A program made the translations under genes and the position numbers. The notes under the pieces were generated by a model. That model saw only the letters and a program-made list of their open reading frames with translations, was not told the DNA's origin and did not search any database. From NCBI GenBank assembly GCA_937928385.1, contig CALEZD010000046.1:1-6592 (forward strand): 6,592 nt of DNA, read 5' to 3'. Shown here piece by piece: positions 1 through 5,298 of the stretch. Origin of the DNA: an uncultured Bacteroidota bacterium. GTDB lineage: Bacteria > Bacteroidota > Bacteroidia > Chitinophagales > Chitinophagaceae. Each line of letters starts with the position of its first letter. The first letter of the stretch is position 1.

Positions 1-72
1 CTTTCGTCGGTATCAGACTCTACACTAAAATCTGTTGCTAATGATGTGTCTTTCCCTTTACGGTGGTATTGA
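1..72 (+). CDS. possible C-terminal end of an upstream gene (partial)
   Basis: Reading from base 1, frame 1 stays open for 23 codons and ends at TGA 70-72. The peptide ends ...ANDVSFPLRWY, a plausible protein C-terminus. The product cannot be recognised from so little. A second + frame (from base 3) ends at TAA 39-41 with ...IRLYTKICC and could be the true one instead; it would also suit a last beta strand. The minus strand is open here too, but no start codon is visible for it. The strong + strand terminator at 181-216 agrees with a + strand gene ending nearby, which is the main reason for this call. Confidence 0.35.
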   Translation, partial: LSSVSDSTLKSVANDVSFPLRWY

Positions 73-112
73 TATTATGCCAAATTAATTTTACTAAGTA
101 TTGTTTATTACG

Positions 113-120
113 TATATTTG
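113..120 (+). promoter_or_regulatory. TAnnTTTG -7-like promoter box
   Basis: TATATTTG matches the Bacteroidota -7 consensus TAnnTTTG exactly. A -33 TTTG is not clear: TTTT at 89-92 lies 20 bases upstream and is only a partial match. If active, transcription would start near 127 and run straight into the terminator at 181-216, giving a transcript of roughly 90 nt. The surrounding DNA is AT-rich, so a chance match is quite possible. Confidence 0.3.
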
Positions 121-180
121 CTATTGTAAAAGAACCAAAACCATGCACCCACCACTGCAAAGAAAAACGATACTCCACAC

Positions 181-216
181 AAACGCCCGGCACACAGCCG
201 GGCGTTTTGTTTTCTG
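181..216 (+). terminator. intrinsic (rho-independent) terminator
   Basis: A perfect 11-bp stem pairs aaacgcccggc (181-191) with gccgggcgttt (197-207) around a 5-base loop, acaca. A T-rich tail, tgttttctgtt, follows. The lower stem is GC-rich and the T tract lies only on the + side, so it should stop + strand transcription. It probably ends the transcript of the gene finishing around 72, or else a short RNA started from the TAnnTTTG box at 113-120. Confidence 0.85.
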
Positions 217-243
217 TTACTGCCTGAAAGAAATACTGCAGGA

Positions 244-262
244 GTTAACAAAAGTTAACAAA
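244..262. repeat. two GTTAACAAA copies, 10-bp period
   Basis: GTTAACAAA occurs at 244-252 and again at 254-262, offset by exactly 10 bp, about one helical turn. GTTAAC is itself a palindrome, so the pair also reads as an inverted repeat with a 4-base centre. This geometry would suit a dimeric DNA-binding protein on one face of the helix. No regulator is identified, and the operator role is inference. Confidence 0.55.
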
Positions 263-278
263 CCGTTTCTAACGGTTT
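260..278. repeat. 8-bp hairpin or operator-like inverted repeat
   Basis: AAACCGTT (260-267) and AACGGTTT (271-278) are perfect reverse complements around a 3-base centre, tct. No T tract follows, so this is not a standard terminator. It overlaps the end of the second GTTAACAAA copy and lies about 145 bases upstream of the purB start. It may be a protein-binding palindrome or a stem in the purB leader RNA. Confidence 0.5.
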
Positions 279-340
279 CAATCTCAATAGGTTGTAAAAG
301 CGTGATATTGCCAACAGTTAAACCCCTGAATATGCGAGTT

Positions 341-358
341 GACAAAATGGACAAAATG
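341..358. repeat. exact 9-bp tandem duplication (gacaaaatg x2)
   Basis: gacaaaatg at 341-349 is repeated exactly at 350-358. A TTGACA match (339-344) overlaps the first copy, but no fitting -10 or TAnnTTTG box follows at the usual distance. It looks like a small slippage duplication in the purB leader; no function is visible. Confidence 0.6.
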
Positions 359-412
359 AGCCGCCAGATACATGGCGAAAGACGAATATGTGTATCAACC
401 AACTCTAAAATG

Positions 413-420
413 TAAATTTG
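413..420 (+). promoter_or_regulatory. TAnnTTTG-like box abutting the purB start
   Basis: TAAATTTG matches the -7 consensus exactly and ends 3 bases before the purB ATG at 424. A real -7 box here would start transcription at or just inside the start codon, giving a leaderless or start-less message. No -33 TTTG is found about 20 bases upstream. I list it because the match is exact, but coincidence in AT-rich DNA is at least as likely. Confidence 0.2.
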
Positions 421-423
421 CGC

Positions 424-1767
424 ATGCAATTATCAGCACTAACAGCTATCAGCCCTGTGGATGGGCGTTACAGGAGCCAACTGGAACCGCTGGCGCCGTA
501 TTTTTCCGAGTTCGGGCTTATCAGGTACAGGGTATGGGTAGAGGTGGAGTATTTCCTCTTCCTGGCACAGAAAAAGATATTTACCCTGCCTGCTGAGGTG
601 AAACCCTCCCGGCTGCGTAAGATATATATAGAATTTACACAGGAAGACGCAGAGCAGATAAAAGCCACCGAGCGGGTCACCAACCACGATGTAAAGGCTG
701 TAGAATACTTCCTGAAAGAAAAACTAAAAGCACTGGGCGCCGGTGATGTGGTAGAGTGGGTACACTTTGGCCTCACCTCGCAGGATATCAACAACACTGC
801 CATCCCCCTTAGCTGGAAGGATGCGATAGAGCAGGAGTATCTGCCTATGCTCCAGAATATCATACTGTCGCTGAAGAAGATGGCTGACGAATGGGCGGGC
901 ATACCTATGCTGGCCCGTACACATGGCCAGCCGGCGTCTCCTACCACGTTGGGCAAGGAGATAGAGGTGTTTATTGAAAGACTGGAAGGGCAGGTCCGCC
1001 TGCTGAGCTATATACCCTTTGCCGCCAAGTTTGGTGGTGCTACGGGCAACTTTAATGCCCACCATGTGGCCTTCCCGAAAACGGATTGGGAAAAATTCGG
1101 TAATGACTTTGTGAACAACAAGCTTGGGCTGGAGCGCATGCAGTACACCACGCAAATCGAGCATTACGATAACCTCGCCGCCCAGTTCGATGCACTGAAG
1201 CGTATCAATACTATCCTCATAGATTTCGCCCGCGATGTATGGACTTATGTATCTATGGATTACTTCAAACAAAAAACCAAAGCCGGAGAGGTAGGCAGCA
1301 GCGCTATGCCGCACAAGGTGAACCCCATTGACTTTGAAAATGCAGAAGGCAACCTGGGCATAGCCAATGCCTTGTACGAGCACCTGAGCGCCAAGCTACC
1401 CATCAGCCGCCTGCAGCGCGACCTGACAGACAGTACCGTATTGAGGAATATTGGCGTCCCACTTTCTCATAGCTATTTAGCATTGCGCAGCCTTGAAAAA
1501 GGAATGGGCAAATTATTGCTGAATAGAGATAAACTGAAACAAGACCTGGACAACAACTGGGCGGTAGTGGCCGAAGCTATTCAGACCATCCTGCGTAGAG
1601 AGAATTACCCCCAACCCTACGAGGCGCTGAAGGAATTGACACGCGGCAAAACCAGCATCAGCAAAGAGGATATACATGAGTTCATTAAAACGCTCAAAGT
1701 ATCCGCTGCGGTGAAGAAAGAACTGAAAGCCATTACGCCACATAATTATACGGGGGTATTTAAATAG
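424..1767 (+). CDS. purB: adenylosuccinate lyase
   Basis: This cytoplasmic enzyme of purine synthesis splits SAICAR to AICAR plus fumarate, and adenylosuccinate to AMP plus fumarate. It has 447 residues, close to the long E. coli-type PurB (about 456). Visible motifs: SPVDGRY at 10-16, TNHD at 86-89, HFGLTSQD at 114-121, ARTHGQP at 164-170 (His167 fits the general acid), and the fumarate lyase signature GSSAMPHKVNPIDFEN at 291-306, with Ser292/Ser293 in the mobile catalytic loop. All expected catalytic segments are present, so it should be active as a homotetramer. I start at ATG 424 because the protein then begins MQLSALTAISPVDGRY as in relatives; a TTG at 418 would add only two residues and overlaps a promoter-like box. 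No clear Shine-Dalgarno precedes it. The stop lies 2 bases before the next gene. Confidence 0.97.
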   Translation: MQLSALTAISPVDGRYRSQLEPLAPYFSEFGLIRYRVWVEVEYFLFLAQKKIFTLPAEVKPSRLRKIYIEFTQEDAEQIKATERVTNHDVKAVEYFLKEKLKALGAGDVVEWVHFGLTSQDINNTAIPLSWKDAIEQEYLPMLQNIILSLKKMADEWAGIPMLARTHGQPASPTTLGKEIEVFIERLEGQVRLLSYIPFAAKFGGATGNFNAHHVAFPKTDWEKFGNDFVNNKLGLERMQYTTQIEHYDNLAAQFDALKRINTILIDFARDVWTYVSMDYFKQKTKAGEVGSSAMPHKVNPIDFENAEGNLGIANALYEHLSAKLPISRLQRDLTDSTVLRNIGVPLSHSYLALRSLEKGMGKLLLNRDKLKQDLDNNWAVVAEAIQTILRRENYPQPYEALKELTRGKTSISKEDIHEFIKTLKVSAAVKKELKAITPHNYTGVFK

Positions 1768-1769
1768 TA

Positions 1770-3137
1770 TTGAAGCCGCTACCCGACATATTGCTGGCAG
1801 ACCTGGAGCAGGTGGATGGTTTTGATAAAGAAGCGTTCATAGCGGCGCATGAAACGGGTGCTGTTACTTCGGTACGTTTGCACCCGGTAAAACAAACGGT
1901 AGCTCTTACTAATAATGAACAAGTGCCCTGGTGTGCAGAAGGGAGATACCTACCGGAGCGCCCCGTCTTCACTACCGATCCATTGTATCACGCGGGAGCG
2001 TACTATGTGCAGGAAGCGTCCAGTATGTTTCTCAGTCGTGTGGTGCAGCAGTTAATTCCGGATAGAAATAACCTGCGAGTATTAGACCTTTGCGCAGCAC
2101 CGGGCGGTAAGAGTACCTTGATAGCACCTTTGTTAGACAAGTATAGCCTGCTCATCAGCAATGAAGTGATACGCTCAAGGGCATCAATTTTAGAAGAGAA
2201 CATCACCCGCTGGGGATATATGAATACATGGGTGGCCAGCAACTATCCCAAAGACTTCGGCAAACTGAAAGGCTATTTTGATGTGATAGTTGTGGATGCC
2301 CCTTGCAGTGGTTCTGGATTGTTCAGGAAAGATGAAAAGGCGCTGGATGAATGGAGCGAAGGCAATGTGCAACTCTGCGCACAACGACAGCAACGCATAC
2401 TCGCCGATGTATGGCCCGCGCTGAAAGAGAACGGCATACTCATATACGCCACCTGTTCCTACTCGCCCCAGGAAGATGAAGAAATACTCGACTGGCTGGG
2501 TGATGATTTTGAAGTAACCTCATTGCCGGTGGAGATAAAAGAAGAGTGGGGTGTTGTGGAAACCACTTCGGCGAAGCATCAATTCAAAGGTTACCGTTTC
2601 TTCCCTGATAAGGTACAGGGAGAGGGTTTCTTTATAGCTGCCGTCAAGAAGACCAGTGAAGAAGCCGAACTGAAACAGTCACGTTTCAAATCTGCCCACG
2701 ACAGTAAAGTATATGAGCAATGTAAATACCTGTTGCAAGGTGATGACTGGCTCTGCCTGCCGGGCAAAGAAGGATACATGGCTATAAACAGTCAACACGA
2801 GCAAGACCTGCACCTGCTGCAGCAACATGTATATCTCCGCAAAACGGGGCTGCAACTTGGCACACCTGTGAAAAACGAATGGCTGCCTGCACACGAACTG
2901 GCGTTGAGTATAGACAGGTCGCAAACGCTGCCCGTGGTAGAAGTGAATAAAGAGCAGGCGTTAAAGTTTCTTAAAAAAGAAGATGCCGGTATCGATGCCC
3001 TCGAAAAAGGTTGGTATCTTGTATCTTATGCGGGGCTTGGCCTGGGCTGGATTAAAGCCTTAGGCAACAGGGTGAATAACTATCTTCCGAAAAACTGGAG
3101 GATAAGGATGGAAATAACAGATGCAGATTGGGCATAA
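1770..3137 (+). CDS. RsmF-like rRNA (cytosine-C5) methyltransferase, NOL1/NOP2/Sun family
   Basis: A SAM-dependent enzyme that methylates carbon 5 of cytosine in RNA, probably 16S rRNA by analogy with RsmF (C1407 in E. coli); the exact target here is unknown. It has 455 residues. An N-terminal region has SVRLHPVK at 34-41 and YYVQEASSMF at 78-87. The Rossmann domain follows, with the SAM loop LDLCAAPGGKS at 105-115, NEV at 131-133, DAPCSGSG at 176-183 (Cys179, product release) and ATCSYSPQEDEE at 227-238 (Cys229, nucleophile); both cysteines of the family are kept. FFPDKVQGEGFF at 277-288 closes the domain. The C-terminal part (about 300-455, ending in a GWYLVSYAGLGLGWIKALG segment) resembles the PUA-like RNA-binding tail of RsmF, not RsmB. 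The start is TTG at 1770: a stop lies just upstream in frame, the N-terminus from here fits the family, and the next in-frame ATG would remove about 85 residues. The 2-base gap after purB suggests translational coupling. Confidence 0.92.
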   Translation: MKPLPDILLADLEQVDGFDKEAFIAAHETGAVTSVRLHPVKQTVALTNNEQVPWCAEGRYLPERPVFTTDPLYHAGAYYVQEASSMFLSRVVQQLIPDRNNLRVLDLCAAPGGKSTLIAPLLDKYSLLISNEVIRSRASILEENITRWGYMNTWVASNYPKDFGKLKGYFDVIVVDAPCSGSGLFRKDEKALDEWSEGNVQLCAQRQQRILADVWPALKENGILIYATCSYSPQEDEEILDWLGDDFEVTSLPVEIKEEWGVVETTSAKHQFKGYRFFPDKVQGEGFFIAAVKKTSEEAELKQSRFKSAHDSKVYEQCKYLLQGDDWLCLPGKEGYMAINSQHEQDLHLLQQHVYLRKTGLQLGTPVKNEWLPAHELALSIDRSQTLPVVEVNKEQALKFLKKEDAGIDALEKGWYLVSYAGLGLGWIKALGNRVNNYLPKNWRIRMEITDADWA

Positions 3138-3171
3138 TTATTGTATTTTCACCCATAGCCGTTTCCGGTAT

Positions 3172-4119
3172 ATGTATAGAATATCGTTGCTAATATTATT
3201 TTTTCTGCACGCGCTTATTGTAAGGGCGCAGATTTCCGTACAGGCAGAAAACCCCGGTATTGATACGCTGGAAGTAATGTTTCACAATGATAAATGGGCA
3301 ATAGTGCATAGCGTTGTAGAGGGAGATAATGTGTTTAAACTCTCACGCAGGTACCATGTACCTCCAGCATTATTGGCCGATGCTAATGGTATTAATTTCC
3401 AGGCATCACTAAACCCTGGGCAATTATTGTTTATACCCTACGGGCCGTACAACCAGGTGAAAGAAGCAAGCGGCAGCCGGTTTGATATACGCCCGCTGCG
3501 CTACCAGGTAAGGAAATACGATAACTTATATCGCCTCGCACATCTGGCCGGCGTACAGCAGCGTGTGTTGCAGAGGTGGAACGGTATGGCCGATAACTAT
3601 ATCGAAGAGGGAAGGGTGTTGTTTGTAGGTTGGGTGTTCTATGATGTAAGTAATGGCCCTGTTGCAGATACTGTTGAAGTGGATATCAGGGGCAATACTG
3701 CTAAAAACAAAAAGCAGGGCACTACTACTAAAAAGAATGGCGTTGAACAAACGGTAATAGTAGTTCGTAAAAGTTACTTAGATACCTTGCCGGAAGCAGA
3801 ACGGGATTATATGATGCAGACAAATAGTGAGCAGGTAGTAACTGAAGAAAAAGGTACAGCTGTGTTTTTTGAGAATAAAGGCAAACTGAAAGGCTCTCAA
3901 TTTATTTATGCATTTCATAATACTGCCAAACGAGGCACTATTATTAAGGTATACAATCCCGGTACAGATAAAACTGTATATGTAAAAGTATTAGGCCCTA
4001 TACCCGATACCAAGATGTACCACAATAGCGTAATAGGTATAGGCAGCAGTGCAAAAGAACTGCTGATGGTGACTGAAGAAAAAGCCTGGTGTGAACTGAA
4101 ATATGCCCCCGCACAATAG
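3172..4119 (+). CDS. exported protein with two LysM domains and an RlpA-like double-psi beta-barrel
   Basis: This 315-residue protein probably binds peptidoglycan in the periplasm. Residues 1-19 form a signal peptide (MYR, then a hydrophobic core LLILFFLHALIV) with likely cleavage at VRA|Q, a common Bacteroidota pattern. LysM 1 spans about 44-90 (HSVVEGDNVFKLSRRYHV...NPGQLLFIP). A more diverged LysM 2 spans about 109-153 (YQVRKYDNLYRLAHLAGV...EEGRVLFVG). A Lys/Thr-rich linker (about 160-225) leads to a C-terminal domain (226-312) patterned like the RlpA barrel: AFHNTAKRGTIIKVYNPG, then VYVKVLGP and VIGIGSSAKELL. Compared with RlpA, the NDRGP segment is reduced to LGP and the upstream catalytic Glu position looks like Lys, so lytic transglycosylase activity is doubtful. 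An in-frame ATG at 3121, inside the previous gene, would put 17 polar residues before the signal peptide, so ATG 3172 is preferred. The gap to the previous gene is 34 bases. Confidence 0.85.
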   Translation: MYRISLLILFFLHALIVRAQISVQAENPGIDTLEVMFHNDKWAIVHSVVEGDNVFKLSRRYHVPPALLADANGINFQASLNPGQLLFIPYGPYNQVKEASGSRFDIRPLRYQVRKYDNLYRLAHLAGVQQRVLQRWNGMADNYIEEGRVLFVGWVFYDVSNGPVADTVEVDIRGNTAKNKKQGTTTKKNGVEQTVIVVRKSYLDTLPEAERDYMMQTNSEQVVTEEKGTAVFFENKGKLKGSQFIYAFHNTAKRGTIIKVYNPGTDKTVYVKVLGPIPDTKMYHNSVIGIGSSAKELLMVTEEKAWCELKYAPAQ

Positions 4120-4157
4120 CTGTATTGTTACGCAGTTTATCTAATTTTACCCGTTGA

Positions 4158-5174
4158 ATGAAAGTATTAATCATCAGGTTTTCGTCTATCGGCGATATAG
4201 TACTGACCAGTCCCGTTATACGCTGCATCAAAGAGCAGGTACCTGATGTGCAGGTGCATTATCTTACCAAATCATCTTTTCGCCCGGTGGTTGCGCACAA
4301 TCCTTATATAGATAAGTGCCATTACCTGGAAGATAACCTGGATGTATTAATCCCCCAACTCAAAAAAGAGAAGTATGATTATATCATCGACCTACATAAC
4401 AACATCCGTACACTGAAAGTAAAACGTGCTTTGCAATGCAAGGCGTATAGTTTCCCAAAACTGAATGTACAGAAGTGGATATTGGTCAATTTTAAAAAGA
4501 ACCTTCTCCCCGATAAGAGTATTGTAGAACGTTATTTTGAAGCGGCACGTCCGCTTGGTGTGAAAAACGATGGAAAGGGTTTGGATTATTTTATATCCAA
4601 AGAAGATGAGGTGACCAATAAAGACATACCTATGAGCCATTGGGCTGGTTACATAGCGTGCGTGATAGGCGGCTCTTATGCTACCAAAAAATACCCGGTA
4701 GAAAAATGGAAAGAATTCTGCAGGATGTCCACTTACCCCATTATTCTGCTAGGTGGCCTCGATGACAGGGCAGAAGGGGATGATATAGCGGAAATAGATA
4801 AAGTGAGGGTTTATAACGCCTGTGGCAAGTTTAATCTTAACGAATCTGCGTGCCTGGTTAAATATGCAAAAGTTGTAATAAGTAATGATACAGGCCTGAT
4901 GCATGTGGCTGGTGCTTTTAAAAAGCCCGTAGTGTCCTTATGGGGTAATACTGTACCTGAATTTGGGATGTTTCCGTATTATGGGTATAATAATATTGCA
5001 ACTAACATATCTACAAATTCTTATATAGTAGAAAATAATTCAATTGGTTGTAGGCCATGTAGCAAGATAGGTTATAATAAGTGTCCGAAAGGACATTTTA
5101 AGTGTATGAATGAGTTGGAAAATATAAAAATTACTAATGCAATTAATAAATTTTGGACTCCTCCCCAACCTTAA
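4158..5174 (+). CDS. family 9 glycosyltransferase (ADP-heptose:LPS heptosyltransferase-like)
   Basis: This 338-residue GT-B enzyme probably transfers a sugar, heptose in characterised relatives, to LPS core or another surface glycan on the cytoplasmic side of the inner membrane. The acceptor and sugar here are unknown. Motifs: MKVLIIRFSSIGDIVLTSP at 1-19, with Asp13 at the position of the WaaC catalytic base; DLHNNIRT at 78-85; GGSYATKKYP at 171-180, with Lys177/178 for phosphate binding; LLGG at 197-200; and SNDTGLMHVAGA at 242-253, the donor-binding signature, followed by SLWGNTVPEFGMFP. Four cysteines near the end (298, 301, 309, 316; CRPC, KCP, KCM) form a cluster seen in many Bacteroidota members. 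There is no signal peptide or membrane segment, as expected. ATG 4158 lies 38 bases after the LysM gene, so the two are probably cotranscribed. The last 200 bases or so are more AT-rich than the rest. Confidence 0.93.
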   Translation: MKVLIIRFSSIGDIVLTSPVIRCIKEQVPDVQVHYLTKSSFRPVVAHNPYIDKCHYLEDNLDVLIPQLKKEKYDYIIDLHNNIRTLKVKRALQCKAYSFPKLNVQKWILVNFKKNLLPDKSIVERYFEAARPLGVKNDGKGLDYFISKEDEVTNKDIPMSHWAGYIACVIGGSYATKKYPVEKWKEFCRMSTYPIILLGGLDDRAEGDDIAEIDKVRVYNACGKFNLNESACLVKYAKVVISNDTGLMHVAGAFKKPVVSLWGNTVPEFGMFPYYGYNNIATNISTNSYIVENNSIGCRPCSKIGYNKCPKGHFKCMNELENIKITNAINKFWTPPQP

Positions 5175-5225
5175 AGCATATTTACTTGTCTTTTCAGGTT
5201 GATATGTGGATTATTAATGCTTTAA
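5171..5225. repeat. 9-bp inverted repeat around the glycosyltransferase stop
   Basis: TTAAAGCAT (5171-5179) and ATGCTTTAA (5217-5225) are perfect reverse complements, 37 bases apart. The left arm contains the glycosyltransferase stop codon (TAA 5172-5174), and the right arm contains the TTT taken as the -33 element of the next promoter. The long loop and lack of a T tract argue against a simple intrinsic terminator. It could be a looping operator, an mRNA 3' structure, or chance in AT-rich DNA. Confidence 0.4.
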
Positions 5226-5251
5226 TTATCCGTGTCTAATTGATAAATTTG
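5221..5251 (+). promoter_or_regulatory. Bacteroidota-type promoter for the secreted protein gene
   Basis: TAAATTTG (5244-5251) matches the -7 consensus TAnnTTTG exactly. TTTA (5221-5224), a 3-of-4 match to the -33 TTTG, begins 23 bases upstream of it, near the usual spacing. Transcription would start near 5258, giving a leader of about 40 nt before ATG 5299. This is the best-formed promoter in the window and suggests that the secreted protein is expressed separately from the genes before it. Confidence 0.5.
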
Positions 5252-5266
5252 TTGTAAATTAACAAC
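5251..5266. promoter_or_regulatory. small palindrome at the predicted transcription start
   Basis: GTTGT (5251-5255) and ACAAC (5262-5266) form an inverted repeat with a 6-base centre, aaatta. It overlaps the end of the -7 box and the expected start site near 5258. That position would suit a repressor site; a weak hairpin near the mRNA 5' end is the alternative. No regulator is identified. Confidence 0.3.
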
Positions 5267-5298
5267 CTCGTACCATATTTTTTAAAATATATATTATT

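Larger units (their letters stand above)
217..423. other. intergenic leader region of purB, no gene
   Basis: Together with 73-180 this makes about 350 bases without a supportable gene. The reading frames that cross it (such as one from 101 to 415) run through the terminator hairpin, show no family features and have no believable start context. It holds the GTTAAC pair, the 8-bp hairpin and the 9-bp tandem repeat listed separately, plus a short inverted repeat (cgcca 362-366 with tggcg 373-377). The promoter for purB most likely lies here, but I see no complete -33/-7 pair. Confidence 0.6.
424..5174 (+). other. probable four-gene transcription unit
   Basis: purB, the rRNA methyltransferase, the LysM protein and the glycosyltransferase share one strand with gaps of 2, 34 and 38 bases. 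No terminator hairpin is visible between them. Cotranscription is likely for the first pair and reasonable for the rest. The genes share no pathway, so the grouping may only reflect growth-linked expression. Confidence 0.5.

Noticed and set aside
1..76. Open minus-strand frame at the left edge
   Set aside because: It is free of stops, but has no ATG, GTG or TTG start within the visible part after its upstream stop, so it cannot be the start of a gene leaving to the left.
339..367. TTGACA at 339-344 as a sigma70-type -35 box
   Set aside because: No acceptable -10 or TAnnTTTG element follows at the right distance, and Bacteroidota promoters do not normally use this box.
101..415. 104-codon + strand frame in the left intergenic region
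   Set aside because: It runs through the strong terminator hairpin at 181-216, starts in AT-rich promoter-like DNA and shows no recognisable protein pattern.
724..1383. 219-codon minus-strand frame inside purB
   Set aside because: It lies wholly antisense to a clearly conserved purB region; the frame is open because of purB codon use and the product has no family features. The same applies to the 468-956 minus frame.
3121..3171. Upstream ATG at 3121 as the LysM protein start
   Set aside because: It overlaps the end of the methyltransferase gene and adds 17 polar residues in front of an otherwise normal signal peptide.
4125..4149. TTG plus TAATTTTA as a promoter for the glycosyltransferase
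   Set aside because: The -7 match is imperfect and the spacing of 14 bases is too short compared with about 20.
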